64,000 nt of DNA, from positions 35,238,770 through 35,302,769 of the forward strand of contig OZ020484.1 of assembly GCA_963971405.1 (NCBI GenBank), in the 5' to 3' direction. This document shows, piece after piece, positions 10,911-24,146 of this stretch. Source of the DNA: Psococerastis gibbosa (Eukaryota > Arthropoda > Insecta > Psocodea > Psocidae). Position numbers and translations under genes: made by a program. The notes under the pieces were generated by a model. That model was not told the DNA's origin, searched no databases, and saw only the letters and a program-made list of their open reading frames with translations. Position 1 is the stretch's first letter. Every line of letters begins with the position of its first letter.

Positions 10911-12330
10911 ACTCACACCACACTACTCCATACTATACACTATACCACACTTGCTACCCTTCTGCTACGCCACTGCGTACAATGTAAAATGACGTTAAAT
11001 ATATCTTCAATATTAAGAAATTGGAAATTAACTGCGGTACGTTATACGAGTAGCTGCAGTTTCTCCAAATTGCAAAAATTCCACATTCTCGGTTAAATAA
11101 GGCAAATACCAAAGCCATAATGTAGAAGAGAAAAAAAAACACTTAAATGCCCTGCACGCTTCTCAAACAGCTCTCCCTTTTTCGTGACACCCGATTCAGT
11201 AGGTAGGTAAATCCACTGAACTTTATCAGTTGTTAATTACTTTAGCTTAATCTGTCTCGAAGTGAAACAATGCAACATCGTCTCGTATATCACGAGTTAC
11301 ATGTACACCTTCACGACCAACAACTACCGTTTAGTGTTCCAACGAGGATGGAGCGAAAAGTTAGAACTGTGCATGTGGGAAACAATATTGGGCCTGGTTC
11401 GGGCACAATATCGTTTCCTAAGAAGGGTAAAGTTCTATACTAATCGCTTATTTCCATTCGACCAAACTTGTCCATGTTCATCGTGTATTTAATGGTAGCT
11501 ACAACATCCATTGCTGCATCTAACGATCTGCAAAAAGTTTACAATATATTTCCACCAAATCGAAATTTTAATTTCATATTTTCATTTCCTATTTTCCCTA
11601 ATAGCCTTAAGTCAACCCTCAAGTATCGGCGGAAATTAACTCTGTCATAGCCTGACTTGCGAGACAGTTTTAAAAGAGTTCAATATACAGGTACAAGTAT
11701 GATACGGTTAGAAAAATGGGATCAGCCTAAAAAAGCTTTTGGTCGACAGTTAGACGCATCTTAAATGATATTTTGTTAAAAGAAAAAAATGGAATAGAAA
11801 CTCTGCAAAATAAAGTGCCAAGAAGGGGGAAACAAAAATAATAATCCTAACACCAATCTTCATAAAGGACGCCCCTCGAAGCAGCAGCAGGGCCATGAAA
11901 GCGCGGAGGAAAATTTAAGAGCTCATATGGTATTGCCGGAAAATGCGCCTAAAGCTTTTCCGCTGACCGAAGTTGTTCGCACTTTTGGTATTTTATGAGT
12001 CACGCAGCAATAATAACTCCGAGGCTTTGGCTAGGCTCAGATTTTATGTGAACGGTTCTCTATGACTTTGATTAGTAGATGTAGGATATAGTAGTTACAG
12101 TAAATATGCCCTGTCTACAGCATTTATGGGGTAAGTAAAACAGCGATGAAGGAAATCACCAAATTTTAACGCGCATGCGTGAACCTCAAATCCTATGTAA
12201 ACAAAGAACGACCATTATCAATTTGATATTATGGGCCCTAGCCGTAGCAGTTCGATTCGGAACATAGGCCTACTCTGTATCCGATTTCAATTTATCACTT
12301 TGAAATCTGCAATAGATACCTATAAAATAA
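10911..12330. other. No supported gene
   Basis: AT-rich with short chance open frames (for example 11262-11492 plus). No exon-like or repeat structure that I can bound. Confidence 0.45.
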
Positions 12331-12721
12331 GGCGCGGTTTCCACCGACCTCTCATTGCAGAATGCGCATACGTTGACGTGGTAGCAGATATCATTAATAA
12401 AGGCGGGGTTTCCACCGACCTCCCATTGCAGAATTCAAATGACATTGACGGAAATTTTTGTTTTACTCTATGCCATAGTTAAAATTGAACAATGATTATA
12501 GAGTAAAATCACAAACAAACAAACTAAAATTAGAAAATGGCGTCATGGGATATGTTAAGTACATTTTAATAGATTTCTATAAAAAGAAAAATTCAAATTA
12601 CCGTCAATGTCATTTGCATTCTGCAAGGAGAGGTCGGTGGAAACCCCGCCTAAGCCTTGAATGTCTGCTACCACGTCAACGTATGTGCATTTTGCAATGA
12701 GAGATCGGTGGAAACCCCGCC
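12331..12721. repeat. Foldback MITE family A, diverged copy with doubled ends
   Basis: Core arms match family A (GACGTGGTAGCAGA, TTTCCACCGACCTC, central AATTGAACAATGATTATAG-like segment). Each arm contains the TTTCCACCGACCTC block twice, separated by the GACGTGGTAGCAG block, so the ends are partly duplicated relative to copies 1-3. Termini read GGCGCGG and CCCGCC, with ATAA and TTAG at the borders, close to a decayed TTAA target. Confidence 0.75.
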
Positions 12722-13480
12722 TTAGACTAACTGCTATAGGATCATAAGATAATGCTCCATAATGATTGGAGACTCTTTTGCGGACCTCCGGCTCCAGTAA
12801 TCCTGCAATGGGCCGTACATGGATTTTGTATTATTGTACTGTAGAACTACTGTTGATAAGTATCTGGTTTTTCAGATAGAAGGGAAATATGTAGCGTTCA
12901 TATAAAGTTCCTGTTTCAATCGAAAATATGACCTTAAACCTTGCAGTGGAAGGTTATACAGTACGTACATATAGGGAACAAAAAGATGGATGATTTGAGA
13001 AAAAGGTAAGTGGAGAAGCGGGAGAAAAATCAAAAGACAGTAGTAGTACTGCCTATAATATGCCCGAGAGAATCTTGAAAATGAGATACGCCACATGTAC
13101 TATGCTACTACCCTCACATAAAGTTGAAAACTAAATGCAGGCCCGCAAAAACAGAAATCACGTGTATTACAATACTAGTAATAGGCAGTATTTCAAAAGT
13201 AATTGTTTCACCCAAATTCAAAAGAAACCAAAATTTGGGGACAATGAAAAATAAGTACGATACTTAGCTACATTATCGAGAAACTAAATCATACATATTT
13301 TAAGGTAGGTAGCGTAATTGTTAGGTGAGTATCTTATACATTTGACTCGTTCTACCCCCAGCACTTCATGGTAGGCCTGCAGATATGAAGCACTATAAAA
13401 TACAAAAACAATAAATTTCAGGCAGATACAGATGTGAAGAAAGTAGGCTATATAAAAAATTGTTAAATTTTAAAATTGAA
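12722..13480. other. No supported gene
   Basis: AT-rich, no bounded repeat and no exon-like segment with both splice sites. Confidence 0.45.
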
Positions 13481-14035
13481 AATTGCTGGAAATTAATGAA
13501 AATTATTGCAAAATCTTTACACATTATCACCAGCGTCGCAACCCCAATTGGGGGAACTGCACTCCACCCCTAAGATCATCCATCAAAGACTCGCGCTGTC
13601 TCCCGAGCTATTTACGTTTTCGATGTCATCTTTGGGAACAAACCTTTCTCTGCCCAAGCTTTAATGTCTTTCATCATGATAAATCCCTTTACAAACACCG
13701 GTGTTTGCATTTTTAAGCCGAGTCTAAACCATCTCAAGTTTGTGTTTGGGCCTCATGATCTTCTTCTCTACAACCATTGATGGCCTCGACAACAGCCCTC
13801 TAGTCATCTCAGTTTTGCACGACGCTCTACCATCTATGAACTGCCAATTCGAGGAGGTCAGTTTCTTATTCGTGCTTCCAGTGCTTTCGTGAAAGCCCCT
13901 GGCGTCGTCATTGAGAATTTATTTTTTGCGTTGTTTCTAATACGCCACTCTCCGTTTTTGAGCAGGGGTCCATGGATTCTTCTTATTATCTTCCATTCCA
14001 AAACACGTGGATTGCGGGAGTCATTGGTAGTGACA
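13481..14035 (-). mobile_element. Degenerate LINE fragment
   Basis: On the minus strand, about 14000-13920 translates to KIIRRIHGPLLKNGEWRIRN, close to the common LINE motif KIxRxIxGPxxxxGxWRxRxN that lies between the reverse transcriptase and the C-terminus. Downstream the frame is broken, and I cannot place the remainder with confidence. Dead fragment; exact limits are uncertain. Confidence 0.55.
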
Positions 14036-15950
14036 TTTTAGGTTTCTTAGCCGCATGTTACACGTTGTAGGCGTAAAGAAGGAATATATTGTACAATTTC
14101 GACAAGTTTGAAAGAAGTTGAGAAGTGATAAGAGAGTCTTTTTTTATTGAACTTCTCTCGAATGAAATACCCTGCACATGTTAATGAGCGTGTAATTGCC
14201 GCAATAATTAAGGTACCAATACTGACTCATTATTAGACGCTATTATAGAAGAGGAGGCTGACTGTCTCTATGATGAAGCTCACTATGTCAAAAGTATAAA
14301 AGCTAAACTTTTGAACATTGCAAGCTGCCGACGAGTATACCAGTTATCTAATAAATGCTAAATTTTAGATGAAACTACGCATTATAATAAAATTGTGCTA
14401 AACTCTATATTATTTTATGTTTCATAATTAGGCGAAAACTTTTTCCCAGTGGAGAAATTTAAATTATGGCCTCATAATGAAGCGTTGAAACTAATAAAAT
14501 TAATTTACAGTCAAAGAAGCCCTTCAAAGGGTTAACATATTATGTAACATGAGGCCCCAATAAATTCTTTAAAAAAAACATCTGTTTGAGGCAGAAATCT
14601 TAGAGCAAGAAAAGTTCTCCATTCAAGCTAAGCAATTTGAAATTCACAAATTATTTCTTAGGAGTAATAATCCTTAACGACTTGAGAGCCAAGTGTATGC
14701 AAATTAAATGGCAAAGTTTCCCAGTAAAATTGTAAAAGCCTCCGCCCAAAAAAACCGCTCATATTTGCAGGAGCAATAAAGGCGAATGAACACCGGATGG
14801 GCAGGGAAGAAAGCTGTGGTTAGTCATACAAGATTGCCAGTTTGCATGGACAATGGGGATTTATCAAATACTTGTCAGGCAATTAATTTGAGATTTTATT
14901 GGTTTTAACCAAAGAAATAAATTCCAATCTAATAAGTGTCAAGTTTATCGAATTCTTGGCTTATGACTGTTGAGATTTATTCAAATTTGAAAGATGGCGA
15001 CAGCTACCGAGTAAAATTTATAGGCCTAGGCAGGTTCTTGAACGAATGGCAAGAGTGGGAAGTACAAGAGAGGGAAGCAAAGGCTTACTGTACATAATAT
15101 TTACAGTCTTTAATCATAGTGAGACGGCGTGTCGGTAAAGAGAGCACGCTACATAGTTGAGTGTATGGATCGTATTGTCACAGAATTGAAGACGTTATTA
15201 GCTTCATGTGATAGACCGTATCGGAAATATTTTTCCCAAAATAAGTAATACCGGAGTAACAAGGGAACTGTACTTTTGTGCAGTAAGCTATACTTTACTG
15301 TACAATAATACTATTTTATATTTGTAAACGAAGTAAAGAAACTCACGTCCCACTGCTAACGATATTTATATATCATGGCAAGAGAGGAAGCCAAAAGTGC
15401 TGGGGAGGATTTTGAGAAAAATCCAATGGTGACAACTCTTGTGGAGTCAGCACTTAAAAAACATGCGGATTATACGATCAATGCAAACTTCCCATAGGGA
15501 ATTCGATAAAAATCCCAAACATAAGCCCCCAGCCGTTCAAGCAGTCAGCCCGATTAAACAACTCACGACCATTATTTTATTTTTATTCCAGTTCACACTG
15601 TCTTTTTAAGCCGAGCCCCATAGCCCTTTTTCCGCAATTACAGTATAATTTATAAACCTTGTACTTGAAAACTTCACTTACAATACGAATAACAATACAA
15701 TACGAATACGTTGTTCAAGATGCAATATATAGTATTACAAAATACTTTACATTACGCCAAAATTATCTGGTACATACCAGCTTCAATTTCCCTTATAATT
15801 ATTTTCCGAATTTATCCATTTAATATAAATTTTTCTAACGCTTTATCCAACGTGACAACCCTTTTTCAGCACTAAAACTCCTCTCAGCAGCCTTAGCAAG
15901 CCTCATAATATTACCAATTTCTAATATAGACTACTTCTAATACACACACA
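14036..15950. other. No supported gene
   Basis: AT-rich sequence without repeat ends, splice-bounded exons or RNA genes that I can see. Confidence 0.45.
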
Positions 15951-16180
15951 AGAAGAGGCAAATGGATGGGGCATATTATGAGACACAAAGGGCTCCTCAA
16001 GAACATCATTGATGGTATGGTTGAAGGCACCAACTCAAGAGGATGACAGAGGAAGGAGTTCCTAGAGGGTGTAATGAAGGACCGAAGGTGCGACACCTAA
16101 ATAAAGGACCGAAAAGGCCCCCCACAAAACAGACAAGAGTGGATGAGAAGAATACAAGACTCGCTGCAAACCAAAGTATA
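15951..16180 (+). mobile_element. LINE ORF2 C-terminal remnant
   Basis: The plus-strand frame starting at 15951 reads RRGKWMGHIMRHKGLLKNII, then DGMVEG, then after in-frame stops DRKGPPQNRQEWMRRIQD. The order (KWxGHxxRxxxLLxxxIxGxxEG, then R-x-EW) is the standard LINE region downstream of the reverse transcriptase. Two in-frame stops show that it is dead. It belongs to a subfamily different from the copies at 2862 and 10257, judged by the motif details. Confidence 0.75.
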
Positions 16181-16758
16181 GATTGCAACTTGAGAAGAAG
16201 AATATACTGGAACAGGCTCAGGCTCTGTTCTGGTTGGTACGGCCGTTGGAAATATTTTATGCGATATACAATATATACATTAAAAATATTGTATTGCCAC
16301 CTATATAGAAATAATTCGTATGCAGGCCCATGCACACTTCAGAAATTCGGTGAACTTGTATTGAAAAAATAATTTTAATTTAGTAAAAAAAAGAAAACAG
16401 AGGAGGAATTTACACTAAGAGTGAAATGAAAGAAAAGATGGAAAATGGAGGATTGAGTCCACAACGAAACACTAATCCAATAACACCGGGAAAATAGGGG
16501 CGGGGGTGCTCGCAACTTTTTCAAAATTAAAATGAGAGGGGATTGAAGCTGGGAATGGGATGCTGAGATAGGGAGACGAGCCAAGTTTATCTTATTAATA
16601 CTCCCCTAAATGGAAATAGTACGGTGGATCATCCGCCAACTAGTTATTATTGTATCCTGGAAAAACAAATGAGAGAATAACTCATCTCCAGCAATAATGA
16701 GTTCACTTCAGATCTGGTTATTCTCCAGTTAATATTTTTTTATATGGTCAGATTTTAA
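16181..16758. other. No supported gene
   Basis: AT-rich, ending at a TTAA that borders the next foldback. Short open frames on both strands are chance or extend from the LINE remnant. Confidence 0.45.
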
Positions 16759-16920
16759 GGCGCCCATTTCACATACGTCAATCGTCAATGAAAAATTGAA
16801 AAATGACGTTTTAGCAGACATTAAAGACATACTAAAAGTTCTGCTACCACGTCAATTTACGTCATTTTGACGTCATTTTTCAATTTTTCATTGACGATTG
16901 ACGTATGTGGAATGGGCGCC
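16759..16920. repeat. Small foldback, 162 bp, with family-A-like ends
   Basis: Nearly perfect inverted repeat: left end GGCGCCCATTTCACATACGT and right end ACGTATGTGGAATGGGCGCC. Bordered by TTAA (16755-16758) on the left and CTAA on the right. It shares the outermost 10-12 bp and the GTAGCAGACATT/GTCTGCTACCACGTCA blocks with family A, but the rest differs (CAATTTTTCATTGACG arms). Not coding; a non-autonomous relative using the same ends. Confidence 0.8.
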
Positions 16921-17859
16921 TAACGGTTACTTACAACATTACCAATAAACTATTATGCGGGTGGGACGGCTACAGGCGGAGACACATTACATTAACATTT
17001 TTCTTTTGGTTTCCTCAGCTAATTAAATCGAATGTTTTATCAAGCTAACTACAGCATTGAAGTTCGACTGTGATAATTTTTTTGACATTTTTATTCATAA
17101 TTCTGATTTAATTAGAAATAAACCACATAATGGGTTGATAGAGGCATAATTTTTTTTATAGAATTTCAGAAATGAATAGTAAACTACGATAATAATAAAT
17201 TATGTAAATTTGTGTACCTATATAAGGTTTGTCTCCTCCGATTGCCTTTTATGGTTAAATATTTTTAAGAAATGATGGAGTAAAATGTAAGTAGAGTGGA
17301 GGAGAAATTTGGGGAAACAAAGGCGCTACACCCCTAACAATAGTGTCCTTCAGACTTTGACAGCTCCCCTTTTAATTAACTCCTCCCGCTTCCTCATTTT
17401 CCCGAGCCTAAAGCTTCTGCAACCTTTCATTATTCCTTCCAATAAGTTCCTTTCTTAGAATTAAAGATTTTGGGCGGTTCATCAGATCAAAAATAATTAA
17501 ATATTTAGGCCATCACCTACAGTAACTGCATTCCTACAGCTATAAATAAATAACTCTATTTTTCTGTTAAATTATACAATACAAGTAATCAACAAGTAAT
17601 TGACAAGAAAGTATAAAGTAAAATCGTCAAAATATCGTCAAAATCAGGTAGTTCTGTCATTGTGCTTGTGCCTCAGTAACAGCGTAGAAAGCTGATGATG
17701 AAGAGATGGCCCTGGGAATGAACAAAAAGAGAGGAGAATACGAGGGAAACGCGAGCTCGATAAGCTTTATGTAGTGATGCACGCGAAATGCGATAATAAG
17801 TATTAATGGCAGGGTATTGGGGCAAGGATTATCCGTAATTTAATATAAAAAAAATTTTT
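16921..17859. other. No supported gene
   Basis: AT-rich, no bounded structure seen. Confidence 0.45.
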
Positions 17860-18120
17860 TTTATACAATTCCATATCTTAGTTTGGAAATGCAACCAGTT
17901 TCGTTACTCTATTTACACCTATAACATACCTGAAGCGTCGATATAATGTCTTACAAAAAAATTATGTTTAAGTCTTTTACCTCCAGAACCGAAATATCAA
18001 GGGGCATTGAGTAGTTTGCCCACAAATCGACGGAAAGTTAGACAGAGAGACATTTCGTAAGACGTGTAAACCCACTGAAATCTCGAAATTGAAAATAAGA
18101 AAGCCTGCACTTTAATGATT
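17860..18120 (+). repeat. Diverged fragment of the approximately 870-bp element
   Basis: Shares with 24382-25251 the blocks CCAGTTTCGTTACTC, ACCTGAAG, TATCAAGGGGCA, GTAGTTTGCCC, GACATTTCGTAA and GAAATCTCG in the same order. The 5' half and the terminal CTACGTATAAATTGG are absent. Confidence 0.6.
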
Positions 18121-18696
18121 TTAGAATGAAGTAGACTGTTGAGTAGGTATGAGTATCCATTTAATATTGCAGATGATGATGATGGTGATACTTCAAAATG
18201 TGTTAAAACCTCTCTCTATAAATACACAGTATTATAAGCTCTTCTTTGTTAACCTATTAAGAAAGAAACTGCTACAAGCCACTCATTAATAATGATGGAG
18301 CTATGAGAATCAAAAGTAACTACTGACGATAATAGGGTAACAAAGTAAGGGTAACAGACCAAAACTAAATTTGCATTTTACCTTTAAACACAAACAAGGA
18401 AATAGAGGTAAAGTCAGGTCCATCAATGGGAGCATTATTCAAAATTAAGATGTAAATATAGTAAGTCAGAGGGAAGGGGAGGCTTGCAGACCGCAACTTG
18501 TTGGAAGATCCAGCGATGAATGCCAATCTCCGTCAGACTTCAGTCCTTTATTAATAGGCTGTTCTCCGGCTCAGCTTGGCATAAACGTTTATGGACACCG
18601 TTCACGCAGTTACTGGAGTTGTTTTAGGGTTAGTGCTGTGAATAAGGCTAGTATGTAGGATTTCACTTAGTGGGGGGGGGGAGGTTATTTAGTTTT
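18121..18696. other. No supported gene
   Basis: AT-rich; a G-run at about 18672-18681 adjoins the next repeat. No exon-like segment accepted. Confidence 0.4.
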
Positions 18697-18955
18697 GAAG
18701 GACTTTTTAAGGACCCAGGCCTGCTTATAGTGGCCCATAGGTCCCTTGTCCAATGTCAACGACCCCATTGATTTCTGACACTATTTGCATTGTCTCCGTA
18801 TAAATTTATGACCATTGGCAAACAGGTGTACGTTCTTGATATCAACCTACAAGCGATAATGGAGTATAGCTGAGACAAACTTACCATTGACGCAATGAAA
18901 CAGGCGAAGGTATGACTTAACCAAATACAGATACGAGTGGAGGGGGGGCGGTAAT
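18697..18955 (-). repeat. Interspersed repeat family B
   Basis: Shares, in order, AAGGACTTTTTA, GACCCAGGCCT, AGGTCCCTTGTCCAATG, CAACGACCCCAT, ATTGTCTCCGTA and GTATGACTTAACCAA with 29105-29365 and with the reverse complement of 47940-48190. No coding capacity accepted. Class is unknown; no target duplication identified. Confidence 0.65.
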
Positions 18956-21900
18956 GGTATATATAAGTATGTTGGCGAAAATATGGTGCGAGGCTTACTA
19001 GGAGGAAAATTGTTGATAAAATAGCCGTGGAATAGGAGTGGGGTTCACATATTTGATAGTAAAGATTAAGTTTTTACATGAAAAATCATATAACTGCAAA
19101 CAGGGGGGCCATGACAATGACAATACCCATATGGAACAGAAAAATAGTTTGACCCCGGGCCTGTTTACAAATTTCATTAGCTTCGTTTGAAACCATAGAA
19201 TAATATTTACTATAGAATGTTAGTCGGTATAGGACCGTCTGTGATTCCAACTAGGGAAATCACATGAGCCGAGTCACAAAATATTTGCGTCCCAGTTTTA
19301 ACCAATCAAATTAATTTATAAAGAAACAATTGTGAGTGTATTCGAACGTTCTATAAGACTTGGCCTACAATTGGCTGCCTGTTTTGAAGTCAACATTCAT
19401 ATTCAAAACAAAAACAACGCAGCAGTAATGAGTGGGTTTTTGATAAACACAAATGAAAAAAAAAATTATTTATTATTTCTATCTCTACAGCAATACCTAC
19501 TTTACTAATAAAATAAGTTCAGTTGTCGGATTGAAAACTTCACACTATACTACACATTATGTTAAGTACAGTAGGCCTACAATAATACTTCTAAAAGGTA
19601 AGTTAGTAATTTATATTCAACCCACAATAGCTTTAATTCTTCTTAAAATGTTGTATGTGTTGCATTGTTGCCGTCTTGTAGCCAAATTAAGTCACTTAAC
19701 ACACCCCCCAAACACACCTGAGTACAAAAAGTTACTGTACAGCCTACGAGAAACATTTTTAAGCCTTTTCATGCATGGGGCTTGCGAAGTAATAATTTGT
19801 GACAGTGACTTCCCTCTATGGGCCCACTGCAGTATACATTAACTAAAACAAAATAGGTTGTCTTATTTTAATTGGTATGTATCGGTAGGCTAATATTATT
19901 GACATTTTCAGGGCAACAGATTTCGAGGAACAGGAGCAGAGGAGGCGTCTCGTCCCGCCAGAGAAAATGTTGAAGCAAGGAAATTCGAATGGAAACTTTA
20001 AGTCCATGCAAGGCAATTCCTTCCAGAAGGAAAAAGTCAAAAATATTAGTTGTGTTCCTTCGATCCTCTTTACTGTAAATTACTGTATATTTGTTATTAC
20101 ATTAATGTTATTGCATTATGCTGTATTTTAAAAGCCTTTTTCATGGAACTCACCTTGGGTTTTCACTTGTCACCCATGGCTTACAGAGTCAAAAGGAAGG
20201 GAACATGGTGGGTATCACCGTATTGCGTTAGTGAGGAACTACCTGTCTGAATAAATATGGGTTGTGAAAATGTCCAATACATGGTACTGCTTAATGAACA
20301 CGACGCAAAGACGTTTGTTGCCACTTTCCTCATACAGGGTTTTGGTTTAAAATGTTAAACCCCCAGTGACCTGTACGAAAAGGCCCTAATGAATACTTGC
20401 CATAACGTAAATACAGTACTCTTTCTAAACTCATGTTGGAACATAATTTGAAGTATTGTATGTGAAACTTCCATACATTAATACATACTGCGTAGGATAC
20501 CACGAGCATTTTTTTTTTAATACTCATTGACCATTGTACTGTAGATAGGCCTAGGTGTGCGAATGATACAAAAAACTAGTTTGTTTCATTAAATTTGGGT
20601 CATTATGGATTAATCAATATGAAACGACACATTAAATTGATATTGACTACTACATTTCAATTTTTAAATTTGTGCGGGAGACACCCAAGCGCTACCAAGT
20701 GGCCAAAATCCGAAAGTGGGACGCAAATATTTTGTAACTTCGATCCTGTGATTTCACGAAAAAAATCACAAAACCCTGAAATACTGCATCCTATATATAA
20801 GCATAGGGATGCCAGTCTGCTTATTTCGATTGGCAGGCTATGTTTGAAACACCTTTTAATTACTGCAGTTTCTAATTTTGTTAACAAAATGATGAGTAAG
20901 GAGAACAAAATTTAATAAATAAGTACATACATACACACATACCATAGCTACCTACCCAATGGCCAGAGCCAGTCCAATTACACTGTAGAAGAAGTGTAGA
21001 GTATATGAATTGCATTATTTGCGTAAAGGTAATGGCTTCGTAAGTTGAACTTGCATAATATAAGGTTAAGTAGGCAAGTTTCATTAGAGGCCGGCCCCAA
21101 ATGGTTCCAGCCCGGCGGGGCAAAGTTTACATAGACCCACAGTCAATATTTACTTATTCAAATAAATGCTTGCAATTTGCTTGTAAGCCAACCAATGCGC
21201 CACAGATTTTGAGGTTCGGTAGTTTTTAAAATTATTATTATGTTAGATTTCCGATATTTTCTTCATTCTTGCCAATATATTTCGAGAAAAACTACGATAA
21301 ATGCTAAGTCATTTATATACGGTATGTAGTTACTCAATTTTCCGGAAGAATTACCCACAGTTCAGGGGTCCCAAAGAAAACCAAGGTATATCTTATAATA
21401 TTGTATAATGTTTGACCAATGCCATGACCCCTGGCAACGAAATCTGAAGAAAAAATGTGTCTTCTCAGCAATGAAGTTTTTCTTTTTATTTTGGGTTTAA
21501 ATTGCTGAATTGTCTGAAACTTGGAAATTGCTACGGATAATCAGTCCCTATGGTACTAGATGTTTCTATGGGCATAAATTTCTGAAATATCTCGGGGGTG
21601 GGGGGGGGGTGGCTTTAGAACCATAAGACTATGATTTTCTTATTAATTACTCACTCATTGCTGAAGTCTGGCTATCAAATTGTTTGACTATTTTCTTATT
21701 CAATTTTTTTAAAGTGTATGAAATACTATACATTATACACTATACTATCGTATTCAACTTCAGTACGAAAAAAAATTAAAAAAGTAAATTGCGTCATTTT
21801 TTGGAAACTTTTAAAATTTAATTGTTTGTTTTTAATCTCCTTACATTTTTTTTTACAAGTTTTGACACTCAGCGACCTAGTTGTCTCATTCTCTATACGT

Positions 21901-22312
21901 GTACCTATATATGCAAGACGGCCATATTGCTGAACCTGTTCTGACTGGTGGTAGCACGTGCGAATTTAGAAATGGCCAATGGATGTTGGTAGCAGAATCA
22001 AGCCGAGTCACGTATTGGTTTTGGCTCTTAGAGCATAAGGAATGAATTATAATAAGCTGTTATTATTTTACATTTTCACGAAGAAATCCAAAAAGACTAA
22101 AATAAAAATCACTCTTCATTCAATTTTAAAGCGAAGCGAAAGAATAAAAGGAGAAAGCAAACACCGCAGACGGTTAAAAAACTGTTTTAAAATTCTAAAA
22201 GAAAATTAATATGTTAAGTTAGACAGGGTGCTATTAGGGGGACCAGCTTTTCGCAGCCCAGTCAGCTTTTGATATGGTAATTTTGGGGGCAGACAGACAT
22301 GGTCTGTGTTGA
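18956..22312. other. No supported gene; small inverted repeat pair
   Basis: AT-rich. The minus strand of about 19225-19300 and the plus strand of about 20695-20775 share GGGACGCAAATATTTTGT and TGTGATTTC, so a short interspersed repeat occurs here in opposite orientations. The 129-codon plus frame at 19453-19842 and others show no recognisable motifs or splice support. Confidence 0.4.
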
Positions 22313-22441
22313 GAAGGCATTTTCAATGTACAGTATGCTTCTCATCCAGACATGATTGGCCCAAAAGCCACTATTGTTATGGAAATGCTGAAGAATAACG
22401 GTGGTGAAAAGCCTACAATGCGTTTTCCCTGCAACACTTGA
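22313..22441 (+). CDS. Protein-like open segment, not recognised
   Basis: The plus-strand frame reads FNVQYASHPDMIGPKATIVM, then EMLKNNGGEKPTMRFP, before a stop at 22439-22441. The composition looks protein-like. A possible acceptor (TTTTCAATGTACAG, ending 22333) and a possible donor (GGTG followed by GTGAAA) would bound a shorter exon. I do not recognise the family. It could be a decayed transposon gene or a chance frame. Confidence 0.3.
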   Translation, partial: EGIFNVQYASHPDMIGPKATIVMEMLKNNGGEKPTMRFPCNT

Positions 22442-24080
22442 CTTGTTTTCCCCTGGGAATGTTATTCGTTGAATGTGTGAGCAGATTTTGAGGAAGTTTC
22501 TCGACGGACCCTTGTGTGTTCTCGTTTTTTTTCTAGCATTTCAAAACGTGGTTTTCCCATGCAATTTTTTTTAAACCACTAGTGGTTTTCATGGTTAATA
22601 TTTTTTGTACCAGCAATATAAGGGTATTCGCTTTGGTATTTTCCTAAGAATGGGCCAGACAAAATCATTTTCTATGCCTCTAAAAATACTAATGTATCTA
22701 AAAAATCCATTTCGGCTCAGGACGATCAGGTGTAGGGAGATTCCGCAGATCCTGCTTTTCCTCTACGCTACCTACGCTATGTATGTAATAAAAAATTAAA
22801 AAATACTTCATTATTTTCCCGACCACAACATCAACACACAAAACACTCTTGTGTTCCAAATTTCGAACCACAATGCCAACTATGAACTTTACTTATCAAA
22901 TGATTTTCACTTTGACTGGACGCCATCTTAAAATGGTTGATTTGTCGTAAAAAGAGTTGATCTCCATTATCGTATATAATATAACGGGGTTTCAGTCAGA
23001 TTATAATTCATTCCTCTCTCTGCAACCAATATTAACTGAGATATGAATTATATAAGATTTCAATCGGCCGCCATCTAGTAACTAAATTGTGGATCTAGCT
23101 GTTTAAGGAACTCGATCAAGACATTTGTATGATCAATTTTTGTGCCATGTTTCAACAAAATCGGATAACATTTACGGAAGTTAGAGTGTTACCTAAAATC
23201 AACATACATACAAGTACCGTACATACATACGTATATATATAACATTTTGAACGAAGGGTGGTTTTAGGCTCAGGGGGTCATGAAATGAAAAGTTGTGAAG
23301 AAATTTTCCGGAAGTCAAACATTGGTCGCCGTCTCAATAGGAAGATGAATCTCCCTAAAATGACTTATGTGTAGCTTTTATAGAAACATACTTATACTTA
23401 ATCAACTTAGGATTATCTATTGTAGGTAGTTGCAGTAGTCCACAAGAGAGCACATTGAGTGTTATGGAGTTATATATAATATACATTTATAAAACGCTCT
23501 TCTGCAAACGCTGCTTTTTGCGTTACACGAACATCTTTAAAGGCGACGAATTCATGTTTCACCAGTTCTTTCGTAGATAAGAGATGCCATAGGCCGCGTA
23601 ACAGCCCCTATAAACTCCACGGCATAGCTTGTAGAAATAATTTAATTAAAGTGTATGAAAGAGAGGAAAATTGGAAAACTAAAATACAAGTAAATAGGCT
23701 ATAAAAGTAGTTTTGACGAAGAAACGTAATTTTTTTCGCATCATGCATTGGAACATGGCGGTGCATTCCATACCGAGACTTTTTCATTGGTCATGGGAGC
23801 CACCCTAATTGAGCAGCCTCTTCTAGAACAAAATCCTACTGGGTAGTTGTCATTTAAACCCGCTCAGTTCTCCTTGTACGCGACTCAATTGAAGTTCGCG
23901 TTCCATAAATAAGGAATAGCAATCCCCCGTGCCTAGAACAACAAATCGCACGGTCATCCCACGGTTTCCCATGATAATACGAAAACAAGATAACCCCTCT
24001 TCAAGAAAGACAGAGTAGACAGGGTAATCCACTCAAAGGTAGACGGGGTGGGGGCAGATCCGAAAGTAAATATCACTTAC
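22442..24080. other. No supported gene; repeat-like tail near 23130-23240
   Basis: Around 23130-23180 the wording ATGTTTCAACAAAATCGG and the following ACATACATACA tail resemble the 3' section of common arthropod interspersed repeats, but I cannot bound an element. A minus frame at 23850-24032 has no support. Confidence 0.35.
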
Positions 24081-24146
24081 TCGAAAACCCGGCGGGAAGA
24101 CTTGTCAATCACGGCTCCTATCTGTGACAGGGGGTGCATTGTCCTC
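24081..24146 (-). CDS. Candidate internal exon, 66 nt, protein not recognised
   Basis: On the minus strand a pyrimidine-rich acceptor (TATTGTTTCCCAATAG) precedes 66 nt that end TTTTCGA followed by GTAAGTGA, a near-perfect donor. Only one frame is open: it starts with one base, reads RTMHPLSQIGAVIDKSSRRV and F, and ends with two bases. The phase is compatible with either 41788-41860 or 34340-34430 as the preceding exon. GC content is higher than the surroundings. The family is not recognised. Confidence 0.4.
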
